Source: JAJFJD01 sp965228695 (GTDB lineage: Bacteria; Pseudomonadota; Alphaproteobacteria; UBA8366). Taken from it: a stretch of 64,000 nt of DNA. The DNA is taken from contig CBDDIB010000002.1 in NCBI GenBank assembly GCA_965228695.1, forward strand, positions 1,488,001-1,552,000, in the 5' to 3' direction. The translations under genes were made by a program, and so were the position numbers. The notes below the pieces were generated by a model. The model worked only from the letters and a program-made list of their open reading frames with translations. It ran no database searches and was not told the origin of the DNA. Below are positions 1-7,661 of this stretch, in pieces; the stretch's first letter is position 1, and the number at the start of each line of letters is the position of its first letter.

Positions 1-185
1 ACGGGTTGGCAGGTCGCCGCAAGCTCGGGCCCGATGACGGTGGCCCACTCTTCGATCAAAGCGGCGGAGGAGAAACCGTGTTTGCCGAGGGCGCGCTTCG
101 TCAGGCCGTGCATCAGCGCGCCGACCGGCCGCATCTTGCCGGGCCGGCGATCGTCTTTCCCTTTGTTGGCGGGCTTTCGCGCCAT
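1..185 (-). CDS. DUF721 family protein, N-terminal part (gene cut by window edge)
   Basis: Translating the minus strand from an ATG at 185-183 gives 61 residues beginning MARKPANKGKDDRRP and running off the window. A basic start is followed by a segment with GALMHGLTKRALGKHGF and IEEWATVIGPELA, the usual opening of DUF721 proteins (DciA-like fold, nucleic-acid associated, function in alphaproteobacteria not settled). The W-x-x-V-x-G-x-x-L pattern is the main support. It diverges from mutY with about 50 bases between the starts, an arrangement common in alphaproteobacteria, where a DsbA-like gene often follows DUF721. The C-terminus lies outside the window. Confidence 0.75.
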   Translation of the reverse strand, partial: MARKPANKGKDDRRPGKMRPVGALMHGLTKRALGKHGFSSAALIEEWATVIGPELAATCQP

Positions 186-235
186 GTCTGTCGTTGTTCC
201 TAGTGCTGCGTGTTCGGTGGTTTATAGTAGCGCGC

Positions 236-1309
236 ATGGAACAAACCGCCAGTCATTCGCGCCCGTCCGGCGACCTTTGCCAACGGCTTCTCGATTGGTA
301 CGACCGGCATCGGCGCAGGATGCCGTGGCGCGCGCTGCCGGGTGCCGTCGCCGATCCCTACCATGTCTGGCTGAGCGAGATCATGCTGCAGCAGACGACG
401 GTGGCGACCGTCGGCGGATATTTCGAGAAATTTCTCGACCGCTGGCCGCGGATCGAGGATTTGGCGGCCGCCGATCTGGATGACGTGCTGCATGCCTGGC
501 AGGGCCTCGGCTACTACGCGCGGGCGCGAAATCTGCACAAATGTGCCCAGGTCGTGATTGCCGACCATGGCGGACGGTTCCCGGACCGGGAAGACGCGTT
601 GCGGACCCTGCCGGGGATCGGGCGCTACACGGCGGCGGCGATCGCGGCAATTGCGTTCGGCCGCCGCGCGGTCGTTGTCGACGGCAATGTGGAGAGGGTC
701 ATGGCGCGGCTGCACCGGGTGACGGAGCCGTTGCCGGACTGCAAATCCCGGCTGTACGACCTGGCGGACAACCACACCCCGGACTACCGCGCCGGCGATT
801 ATGCGCAGGCGGTGATGGATCTGGGGGCGACGATCTGTATTCCCAAGTCGCCGAAATGCATTCTCTGCCCGCTGATCGACGTCTGCGATGGCCGCGACAT
901 CGCGGAAACCCTGCCGCGCAAGAGGCCGAAGGCCGAGAAACCGACGCGGCGCGGCGTCGTTTTCTGGCTGGTTCGTCCGGATGGCGCGGTGTTGCTGCGC
1001 CGCCGGCCGGAACGCGGTCTGCTCGGTGGCATGATGGAAATCCCGTCTAGTGAATGGCGCGAGGGGCCCGCGGCGGATGGCGCCGCGGTCGCGGGCGAAG
1101 CGCCGGTAATGCTGTCCGGGATCACCGACCTGCCTGGCTTCGTCCGCCACACCTTCACGCATTTTCATCTGGAACTGACGGTGACATCCGCACGGGTCGA
1201 TGCCGATCCGCCGGAAGGCTGTAAATGGGTGTTGCCGGACGCCTTTGGCGATTACGCGCTGCCCACCGTCATGAAGAAGGTGGTGCGCCACGTGCTCGCC
1301 CGCACATGA
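236..1309 (+). CDS. mutY: A/G-specific adenine glycosylase MutY
   Basis: This 357-residue base-excision repair enzyme removes adenine mispaired with 8-oxoguanine. Visible features are the catalytic-site segment SEIMLQQT (Glu about 48), the helix-hairpin-helix LPGIGRYTAAAI, the catalytic Asp in VVVDGNVERV (about 149) and the [4Fe-4S] signature C-x6-C-x2-C-x5-C (Cys 201, 208, 211, 217). The C-terminal third is the Nudix-like domain that reads 8-oxoG. The ATG at 236 is preferred over an in-frame TTG 14 codons upstream, because MutY proteins normally begin just before the L-x-W-Y motif. The gene diverges from DUF721 and converges on ccrM with a 3-base gap. Confidence 0.95.
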   Translation: MEQTASHSRPSGDLCQRLLDWYDRHRRRMPWRALPGAVADPYHVWLSEIMLQQTTVATVGGYFEKFLDRWPRIEDLAAADLDDVLHAWQGLGYYARARNLHKCAQVVIADHGGRFPDREDALRTLPGIGRYTAAAIAAIAFGRRAVVVDGNVERVMARLHRVTEPLPDCKSRLYDLADNHTPDYRAGDYAQAVMDLGATICIPKSPKCILCPLIDVCDGRDIAETLPRKRPKAEKPTRRGVVFWLVRPDGAVLLRRRPERGLLGGMMEIPSSEWREGPAADGAAVAGEAPVMLSGITDLPGFVRHTFTHFHLELTVTSARVDADPPEGCKWVLPDAFGDYALPTVMKKVVRHVLART

Positions 1310-1312
1310 CCG

Positions 1313-2404
1313 TTAGGCTGGTTTCGATTGCTCGCGCTCGGCCCGCAATTTCTGGCGCAGCATGTCGATCGGCACGGGGCGGCCTTCCACGTCCATGCAC
1401 CAGAATGTCCAGCCGTTGCAGCTCGGCGCGTTCTGCACCGCCGCACCCACCTGATGGATCGAGCCGCGGAAGTCGGCGGAAATGATTGTGCCGTCGGCGC
1501 GGACTTTCGCCGTCCAACGTTTGCACGGGCTGATCAGCACGTCGCCCGCCGACAGCATGCCGCGTTCGACCAAGGTGCCGAACGGAATGCGCGGCTGTTT
1601 GCGCTTCGACGGCGTTTCGATCAGTTGCATGTCGATATGGTTGGGAATGCCGGCGAGTCGATTTTCCGCCGCCGCGATGTAATCCGTGTCGCGTTCGATG
1701 CCGACATATTTCCGGCCGAGCTTCTTGGCGACCGCGCCGGTGGTGCCGGTGCCGAAGAACGGGTCAAGCACCACGTCTCCCGGATTGGTCGCCGCTAGGA
1801 TGGCGCGGTAGAGAAGGGCTTCGGGCTTCTGCGTCGGGTGCGCCTTCTGGCCGTCCTCGCCCTTCAGCCGTTCGCCGCCGGTGCAGAGCGGCATGACCCA
1901 ATCGCTGCGCATCTGCAGGTCTTCGTTGAGCGCTTTCATGGCGTCGTAGTTGAAGGTATAGCGCGAGTCCTTCGACCTCGAGCACCACAGCAGTGTCTCA
2001 TGCGCATTGGTGAAACGGCGGCCGCGGAAGTTCGGCATCGGGTTGGTTTTGACCCAGACCACGTCGTTCAACGTCCAGTAGCCCAGATCCTGCAACGCCG
2101 TGCCGACCCGGTAGATGTTGTGATAGCTGCCGATCACCCAGATCGTGCCATCGGGTTTGAGCAACCGCCGCGCCGCGGCGAGCCAGCGCCGCGTGAAGGC
2201 ATCGTATTCGGCGAAGGTGTCGAACTTGTCCCAGGCTTCTTCGACGCCGTCGACCCGGCTGTTGTTCGGGCGATGTAGTTCACCGGCCAGTTGCAGGTTA
2301 TACGGCGGATCCGCAAAGATCATATCCACGGATTCCTCGGGCAAACTCTCCAATATTTGGATGCAGTCGCCCGCGAGAATTTCGTTATTTGGAAGTTTAT
2401 TCAT
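1313..2404 (-). CDS. ccrM: Cell-cycle DNA adenine methyltransferase, CcrM type (GANTC)
   Basis: This 363-residue beta-class N6-adenine methyltransferase has the DPPY catalytic motif at residues 32-35, followed later by the AdoMet-binding FGTGTTG at about 217-223; motif IV before motif I is the beta order. The C-terminal 90 residues (from RIPFGTLVERGML to CNGWTFW) match the DNA-reading extension of CcrM. In alphaproteobacteria the family methylates GANTC and helps time the cell cycle. The ATG at 2404 gives the length of Caulobacter CcrM and an N-terminus (LAGDCIQILESLP) that fits the family. An in-frame ATG at 2476 would add 24 residues of low similarity and would cover two GANTC sites. It lies downstream of rnhB, a conserved pairing. 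Confidence 0.93.
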   Translation of the reverse strand: MNKLPNNEILAGDCIQILESLPEESVDMIFADPPYNLQLAGELHRPNNSRVDGVEEAWDKFDTFAEYDAFTRRWLAAARRLLKPDGTIWVIGSYHNIYRVGTALQDLGYWTLNDVVWVKTNPMPNFRGRRFTNAHETLLWCSRSKDSRYTFNYDAMKALNEDLQMRSDWVMPLCTGGERLKGEDGQKAHPTQKPEALLYRAILAATNPGDVVLDPFFGTGTTGAVAKKLGRKYVGIERDTDYIAAAENRLAGIPNHIDMQLIETPSKRKQPRIPFGTLVERGMLSAGDVLISPCKRWTAKVRADGTIISADFRGSIHQVGAAVQNAPSCNGWTFWCMDVEGRPVPIDMLRQKLRAEREQSKPA

Positions 2405-2436
2405 TGTACCGTCGCCATTGTTCGCAACGACACCAT

Positions 2437-2498
2437 GATTCACTTGATTCGCTGCGTCAAATGTTTCGAGACGCATACTATATGTTGAGTTGTGTTAA
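2437..2498 (-). promoter_or_regulatory. ccrM leader with two GANTC sites and a possible promoter
   Basis: Two GATTC/GAATC sites (both GANTC) lie at 2437-2441 and 2446-2450, 33 bases or more upstream of the preferred ccrM ATG. Read on the minus strand, a TATAGT (2477-2482) could be a -10 box. Just upstream is TTAA-N7-CAAC (2484-2498), a degenerate match to the CtrA box TTAA-N7-TTAAC. In Caulobacter the ccrM promoter is CtrA-activated and carries two GANTC sites in its leader. The layout here is similar, but the promoter elements are inferred by eye. Confidence 0.45.
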
Positions 2499-2502
2499 GA
2501 AA

Positions 2503-3105
2503 TTACTTGGAATATCTAGCGATCGGCGCAAAGGACTGCCGGTGCTGTTCCGTCACGCCGAGTTTGTCGAGCGCGGCCCGATGTTCCGCCGTACCGTAGC
2601 CGGCATTGCGTTCCCAGCCGTATCCCGGGTGCCGTTCGGCGAGGGTCGCCATCATACGGTCCCGCGTGACTTTGGCGACGATCGAGGCCGCGGCGATGGA
2701 GAGGCAGCGGCCGTCGCCCTTGATCACTGTTTGCGCCGGGCAGGGCAGGTCGGGGGCGCGGTTGCCGTCGATCAAGGCGGCGTCGGGCGGCGCTGGCAAC
2801 GCCCCGATCGCGCGCTGCATCGCGACGAATGTCGCCTGCAGAATATTGATGCGGTCGATCTCGGGCGGCTCGGCGACGCCGACGCCGTAATCGATCAGCC
2901 CCTCCAGCACGGCGAACAGCTCTTCCCGGGTTTTGCGGCTGAGTTTCTTGGAATCGTCCAGACGGTCGAGCAGGGCCTGCGGCACGCGGGCCGGATCAAT
3001 TATCGCCGCCGCCGCGACGACCGGACCCGCCCACGGTCCGCGGCCGGCTTCGTCCACGCCCGCCACGCGGCCGCCCAATTCGGTCTCCAGCGTCAGGTTC
3101 AGCAT
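2503..3105 (-). CDS. rnhB: Ribonuclease HII
   Basis: This 200-residue enzyme cleaves RNA in RNA-DNA hybrids and at single embedded ribonucleotides. The signature VDEAGRGPWAGPVVAAA supplies the first two acidic residues (Asp18, Glu19), and ALIDGN and SIVAKVTRDR further along are typical family segments. The ATG at 3105 puts DEAGRG 17 residues in, as expected. The first 110 bases overlap, in another frame, the end of the upstream antiporter gene. ccrM follows on the same strand, with 26 to 98 bases between them depending on the ccrM start. Confidence 0.95.
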   Translation of the reverse strand: MLNLTLETELGGRVAGVDEAGRGPWAGPVVAAAAIIDPARVPQALLDRLDDSKKLSRKTREELFAVLEGLIDYGVGVAEPPEIDRINILQATFVAMQRAIGALPAPPDAALIDGNRAPDLPCPAQTVIKGDGRCLSIAAASIVAKVTRDRMMATLAERHPGYGWERNAGYGTAEHRAALDKLGVTEQHRQSFAPIARYSK

Positions 3106-4627
3106 CGTCCGGCGCCTCCGTCGTCTCGGTGGTATTCGGTGTCTCGGATTTGTCCGGTTTCCCGGTTTTCTCAGTCTTTTCGGATTTATCGCCCTTTCCC
3201 GCTTTTTTCGCCGGCTCCGCCGTGTTCGTAGGCTCCGCTATCTCGGTCGTTTCCGTATCCTCCGCCCGTTCGGCGGCAGTATCGGGACCCTCGAGCGCGG
3301 GCGGCGGTCCGCCGTCCTCCGAACCGGACGTTTCGGATTTGTCACTCTTGGCTTTACCGGCCGGCTTCCGCCGGAAGGTCACGGACATGACCCGGTCGGT
3401 GATCCGGCGCGTGAACCGCCATTCTCGGATATACATGATCCGCAGCAGGTCGCTCCAGGAGTCGATGCGCCGCGCCGCTCTGCGCTGCAGCCGCCGCGCG
3501 CTTTCCATGTAAAGCGGGCTGGACACCAGCGACAGGACGGTGACCGCGACGATGAGGCGGTGGATATCCGTACTGATAATCGCGTGATCGATCGCCGCCG
3601 CGCCGAGAACGAACGAGAATTCGCCGATCTGCGCGAGGATGACGCTCGATAGGAAGGCGACCTGCCACCGTTCCCCCAGCATATGGAGCACGGTGATATT
3701 CAGCGCCGATTTGAACACCGTGATGAACAGCCAGAGAAGGACCACCAGTCCGATGTTGTCCCACAGAAAGGGCAGGTCGATCAGCAGCCCGATCGACAGG
3801 AAGAACATCATCATCAGGATGCTTTCGATCGGCTTGGCCATCTGGTAGACGATTTGGCGCTGCGCGCTGTTGCCGACGATCAACCCGGCGAGGAACGCGC
3901 CGAACGGCGGCGATAGCCCGAGCAGACCCGCCGCGGCGGCGAAGCCGAAACAGGCGCACAGCGCCATCAACGGCGCCAGGTCGGGCTTGTTGATCAGCAG
4001 ATCGGCGAACAGCAGATTGATCTTGCGCCGGCCGCTCAGGAAGATGATCACGCCGGTCAGGATGGCGACCGCGGCGAAAACCTTGGCGAAAACCCAAAGC
4101 GAGATATCGCCGCCCGACATGCTGCCGATGATCAGCAGGATCGGCGCGACCGCCAGGTCCTGCGCGATCAGAACGCCGACGGTGATGCGGCCCGCCCGGG
4201 TGCGCAGCTCGCCGATATCCTGCAGCATGCGCACGGCGACGGCGGTGCTGCTGAGCGCGAGCACGAAACCGAACAACACGGCCTGTTCCGGGGGCCATCC
4301 GAGCAGATACATCAGCAGAAGCATCGCGCCCACGCTGACGGTGATCTGCATCGCCGTCGTCAGCACCGCAAGCCGCCACATGCGGCGGAAACTGCGCAGC
4401 GACAATTCCATGCCGATGAAGTAGAGAAGCATCAGAACGCCGAGCTCGGCCAGGAAATGCACCTGCTCCCGGTCCTGCACCAGCTCGAACCCGGTCGGGC
4501 CGAGGATCACGCCCGCCAGGATGTACCCGACGATCGCAGGCTGCCTGATCCAGGTCATCGCCATGCCGCAGACCATCGCCGCGAGGGCGACGATCGTGAT
4601 TCCGGTTAACTCCTGCGCGCCTTCCAT
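2996..4627 (-). CDS. CPA2-family monovalent cation:proton antiporter (Kef-like) with long charged tail
   Basis: This 543-residue protein has an N-terminal 390 residues that form about 12 hydrophobic segments with CPA2 hallmarks: GYILAGVILGPTGF, a helix around LGVLMLLYFIGMELS, and ALSSTAVAVRML. It should exchange Na+ or K+ for H+ in the inner membrane. It lacks the Rossmann (TrkA-N) domain of true KefB/KefC. From about residue 420 the tail is low-complexity, rich in Glu, Thr and Lys repeats, ending in an Arg/Gly-rich stretch (GRPRGGRGRSRPR). The last 36 codons overlap the start of rnhB in another frame, so the tail may have grown by loss of an earlier stop codon. Confidence 0.85.
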   Translation of the reverse strand: MEGAQELTGITIVALAAMVCGMAMTWIRQPAIVGYILAGVILGPTGFELVQDREQVHFLAELGVLMLLYFIGMELSLRSFRRMWRLAVLTTAMQITVSVGAMLLLMYLLGWPPEQAVLFGFVLALSSTAVAVRMLQDIGELRTRAGRITVGVLIAQDLAVAPILLIIGSMSGGDISLWVFAKVFAAVAILTGVIIFLSGRRKINLLFADLLINKPDLAPLMALCACFGFAAAAGLLGLSPPFGAFLAGLIVGNSAQRQIVYQMAKPIESILMMMFFLSIGLLIDLPFLWDNIGLVVLLWLFITVFKSALNITVLHMLGERWQVAFLSSVILAQIGEFSFVLGAAAIDHAIISTDIHRLIVAVTVLSLVSSPLYMESARRLQRRAARRIDSWSDLLRIMYIREWRFTRRITDRVMSVTFRRKPAGKAKSDKSETSGSEDGGPPPALEGPDTAAERAEDTETTEIAEPTNTAEPAKKAGKGDKSEKTEKTGKPDKSETPNTTETTEAPDDAEPDAGDRIGRPRGGRGRSRPRTVGGSGRRGGGDN

Positions 4628-4691
4628 TGCGGGCGAAATCCTAGCAGAACAGCGTAGCGTAAACGGTAACCTTTTGCCGTGATTCGCGCGC

Positions 4692-5771
4692 TTACAACAG
4701 GGAAAGTTGATCGCCCGCCTGCGGCGGCGGCAGAAATTTAGAGGTATCGAGCGGCCGGTCCCGATTGCCGAGGCCGAGCCGTTTCACCGCAAGGCGGTGG
4801 CGCTTGCGCAGCAGGTCGGCATAGCTGCCGGTGCCGCGCATGCGCACCCCCCATTCGGACTGATAGGACCCGCCGTTCCGGGTGTCGCGGATGAGCGACA
4901 GCACATGCTTGGCGCGGTCGGGGAAGTGGGCGTGCAGCCATTCCTCGAACAGGTGTCGGATTTCGAGCGGCAGGCGCAGCAGGATGTATCCGGCGCCCTG
5001 CGCGCCGGCCGTGGCGGCGGCCTCGAGGATACGCTCGAGTTCCATGTCGTTGATCGCCGGGATCATCGGCGCGGCCAACACGCTCGTCGGCACGCCGGCA
5101 CCGCTTAGCGTTTCCAGGGCCGCGAGCCGTTTCGCGGGGGTCGCGGCGCGCGGTTCCATGACGCGCGCGACATGGCGGTCCAGCGTGGTGATCGACAGCG
5201 CGACGGAAGCCAGGTTGCGCGACGCCATGTCGGCGAGGATATCCAAGTCGCGCAGGATCAGCGCCGACTTGGTGACGATGGTGACCGGATGGCTGAATTC
5301 CTGCAGCACCAGCAGGATTTGCCGCATGAGCTGCTTTTCCCGGTCGATCGGCTGATACGGGTCGGTGTTGGTGCCGAGGGCGATCTTCGCCGGTTCGTAT
5401 TTCGGGTCGCGCAACTCTCGGCGCAGAACGTCCGCGACATCCGGCTTGTAGAAAAGGCGGCTTTCGAAATCGAGCCCTGGCGACAGGCCGTAATAGGCGT
5501 GGGTCGGCCGCGCGAAGCAATAGACGCAGCCGTGCTCGCAGCCCCGGTAGGGATTGATCGAGCGGTCGAACGGCACGTCCGGCGACGTGTTGTACGTGAT
5601 GACATGCCGCGCCGTGTCGACGCCGAGGGTCGTGCGCAGCGGCGGCGGGTCGTCATCGTCGCCCGGCCAGCCGTCGTCTACCCGCACATGGTCGTGGGCT
5701 TCAAAACGCCCCGTCTTGTTGCTGACGGCCCCGCGTCCCTTGCGCGGCAGATCGGGCAGGATGTCGTCCAT
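4692..5771 (-). CDS. PA0069-family radical SAM protein
   Basis: This 359-residue radical SAM enzyme has the cluster motif in CEHGCVYCFARPTHAYYG (C-x3-C-x2-C). The start MDDILPDLPRKGRGAVSNKTGRFE is shared by the PA0069/Rv2578c-type family. Other family segments are LGTNTDPYQPIDREKQLMR, TIVTKSALILRDLDIL and PMIPAINDMELERIL. The substrate is unknown; distant relatives include spore photoproduct lyase. An open frame continues further upstream, but the ATG at 5771 fits the family start. It diverges from a glycosyltransferase pair 84 bases away. Confidence 0.88.
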   Translation of the reverse strand: MDDILPDLPRKGRGAVSNKTGRFEAHDHVRVDDGWPGDDDDPPPLRTTLGVDTARHVITYNTSPDVPFDRSINPYRGCEHGCVYCFARPTHAYYGLSPGLDFESRLFYKPDVADVLRRELRDPKYEPAKIALGTNTDPYQPIDREKQLMRQILLVLQEFSHPVTIVTKSALILRDLDILADMASRNLASVALSITTLDRHVARVMEPRAATPAKRLAALETLSGAGVPTSVLAAPMIPAINDMELERILEAAATAGAQGAGYILLRLPLEIRHLFEEWLHAHFPDRAKHVLSLIRDTRNGGSYQSEWGVRMRGTGSYADLLRKRHRLAVKRLGLGNRDRPLDTSKFLPPPQAGDQLSLL

Positions 5772-5855
5772 GGGAGAACAATATGGAACAAAAGAAGAAC
5801 ATTCAAGGTGATTCTGGGTATGGCCCACGCCGGACGGCGTGCTACATATCCGGCC

Positions 5856-6542
5856 ATGGGCAAGATCAGCGTCATCATTCCCACCTTGAACGCGGCGGCG
5901 GCGTTGCGGGAGTCGCTGCCGGCGGTCGGCGCGTTTTCGGCGCTCGATCTGTTGTCCGAGGTGATCTTTGCCGACGGCGGGTCGAGTGACGCGACGGCGC
6001 GGATCGCAGAAGAGTCCGGTGCGGTGTTTCTGCCGGCCGATAAGGGGCGGGGCAGCCAATTGGCGGCGGCGGCGGATGCGGCGCGGGGCGATTGGCTGCT
6101 GTTCCTGCATGCGGATACGGCGCTGGAACCCGGCTGGGACGATGTGGTTCGGGCGTTCATCGACGATCCGGAGAATTCCGAGCGGGCGGGGTATTTTCGC
6201 TACCGCCTCGACGACCGGTCGCCGGGGGCGCGATGGCTGGAGATGCTGGTGGCCCTGCGCTGCCGGCTGTTTCGTTTGCCCTATGGCGATCAAGGATTGC
6301 TGATTTCGCGGTCGTTGTATCAACGGCTCGGCGGGTTCAAGCCGGTGCCCTTGATGGAAGACGTGGATTTGGTCCGCCGTGTCGGACGGCGGCGGCTGAC
6401 CGCCTTGCCGAGCGCCGCGGTGACATCGGCGGTGCGCTACCGGCGGGACGGATATTTACTGCGGCCGCTGCGCAACCTGTGTTGCCTGACGCTTTACTTC
6501 CTCGGCGTTCCGCCGCGCGCCATCGTCAAGCTCTACGGGTGA
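5856..6542 (+). CDS. TIGR04283-family glycosyltransferase
   Basis: This 228-residue GT2-fold protein begins MGKISVIIPTLNAA, with ADGGSSDAT as the nucleotide-sugar loop, LFLHADT as the metal-binding D-x-D-like motif and LPYGDQGLLISR and PLMEDVDLVRR later. This pattern is diagnostic of TIGR04283, a family named from arsenosugar gene clusters. The start is the first ATG that gives the usual N-terminal beta strand. It overlaps the next gene in a GTGA junction. No arsS-like gene is visible nearby, so an arsenosugar role is only a family-level suggestion. Confidence 0.85.
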   Translation: MGKISVIIPTLNAAAALRESLPAVGAFSALDLLSEVIFADGGSSDATARIAEESGAVFLPADKGRGSQLAAAADAARGDWLLFLHADTALEPGWDDVVRAFIDDPENSERAGYFRYRLDDRSPGARWLEMLVALRCRLFRLPYGDQGLLISRSLYQRLGGFKPVPLMEDVDLVRRVGRRRLTALPSAAVTSAVRYRRDGYLLRPLRNLCCLTLYFLGVPPRAIVKLYG

Positions 6543-7132
6543 GGCCGCGCCTCGTCATATTCGCGAAAGCGCCGCGGCTCGGCACGGTGAAGACCCGGCT
6601 CGCCCGCGATATCGGGCCGGTCGCGGCGCTGCAGTTCTACGTCAACACGATGCGGCGAATCACCCGGCGGCTGGCGCGGGATTTGCGCTGGGACACGGTG
6701 CTGGCGGTGACGCCGGGCGATGGCGGCTGGCCCGCCGGCATTCCCCGCATCGCGCAAGGGGCCGGCGATCTCGGCGACCGCATGGACCGGGTGATGCGGA
6801 CGATGCCGCCGGGCCCGGTCGTCATCATCGGCACCGACATTCCCGACATCGCGCCGCGGCATATTGCCCAGGCTTTCGCGCGGCTCGGCGATCATGGGGC
6901 GGTCTTCGGCCCGGCGGATGATGGCGGCTATTGGTTGATCGGGTTGCGGCGGCGGCCGTTCACGCCACGGCTGGCTGGCCCGGTGCGCTGGTCGACCGAA
7001 CACGCCCTGGCGGACACGCGCCGGCTGCTCGGGTCACGGGTAACGACGGCGATGCTGGAAACGCTGACGGATGTGGATGACGGGGCGGGCTTGGCCCGCT
7101 GGCGGGATATCCAGCGGCGTGGGCGGCGTTAG
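6539..7132 (+). CDS. TIGR04282-family glycosyltransferase
   Basis: This 197-residue protein starts with GTG at 6539, overlapping the previous stop codon (GTGA), so the two are translationally coupled. It has the nucleotidyltransferase/GT-A-like features of TIGR04282: VIFAKAPRLGTVKTRLA at the N-terminus, GDLGDRM, IIGTDIPDI, and FGPADDGGYWLIGL. TIGR04282 and TIGR04283 proteins usually occur side by side, as here. The 3' end overlaps convergent moaB by four bases. The donor and acceptor sugars are unknown. Confidence 0.85.
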   Translation: MRPRLVIFAKAPRLGTVKTRLARDIGPVAALQFYVNTMRRITRRLARDLRWDTVLAVTPGDGGWPAGIPRIAQGAGDLGDRMDRVMRTMPPGPVVIIGTDIPDIAPRHIAQAFARLGDHGAVFGPADDGGYWLIGLRRRPFTPRLAGPVRWSTEHALADTRRLLGSRVTTAMLETLTDVDDGAGLARWRDIQRRGRR

Positions 7133-7656
7133 GTTTCCTGCAGCCGCGGCATCAGTTCGACGAAATTGCACGGCCGAAACCGGTTGTCGAGCTGATGCAC
7201 CAGGATTTCATCCCAGGCATCGCGGCAGGCCCCGGTCGACCCGGGCAGCGCGAACAGGTAGGTGCCCTGCGCGACGCCGGCCATGGCGCGGCTCTGAATC
7301 GTCGACGTGCCGATCTTCTGATAGCTGACCCAGCGGAACAATTCGCCGAAGCCGGGGATGTCCTTCTCGCAAATGCGGTCGAAGGCCTCCGGCGTGACGT
7401 CGCGTCCGGTGACGCCGGTGCCGCCGGTGGCGATCACCACGTCGATCTCCGGGTCGGCGACCCAATCCGCCAAGAAATCGGCGATGGTATCCGCTTCATC
7501 CTTGACGATACTGCGTGCCGCGAGGACATGCCCGGCGTTTTCCAGCCGCTCGACCAGGGTGTCGCCCGACCGGTCGTCGGCTTCCGTTCGCGTATCGGAA
7601 ACGGTCAGAACTGCGATGTTGACGGGTAGAAAGGGCCGTTTTTCATCCAGTGGCAC
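7129..7656 (-). CDS. moaB: Molybdenum cofactor biosynthesis protein B
   Basis: This 175-residue MoaB/MogA-fold protein acts in molybdopterin adenylylation or maturation. Typical segments are NIAVLTVSDTRTEADDRSGD, VIATGGTGVTGRDVTPEAF and the C-terminal LPGSTGACRDAWDEIL. It starts with GTG at 7656; no ATG is available before the first conserved strand. It begins 5 bases after the stop of the lytic transglycosylase gene on the same strand, so the two are probably cotranscribed although functionally unrelated. No other moa gene is present in the window. Confidence 0.93.
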   Translation of the reverse strand: MPLDEKRPFLPVNIAVLTVSDTRTEADDRSGDTLVERLENAGHVLAARSIVKDEADTIADFLADWVADPEIDVVIATGGTGVTGRDVTPEAFDRICEKDIPGFGELFRWVSYQKIGTSTIQSRAMAGVAQGTYLFALPGSTGACRDAWDEILVHQLDNRFRPCNFVELMPRLQET

Positions 7657-7661
7657 GATAC

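Noticed and set aside
200..1291. Long open frame on the minus strand opposite mutY
   Set aside because: No recognisable motif, and it lies over an intact MutY with its cluster cysteines and Nudix-like domain.
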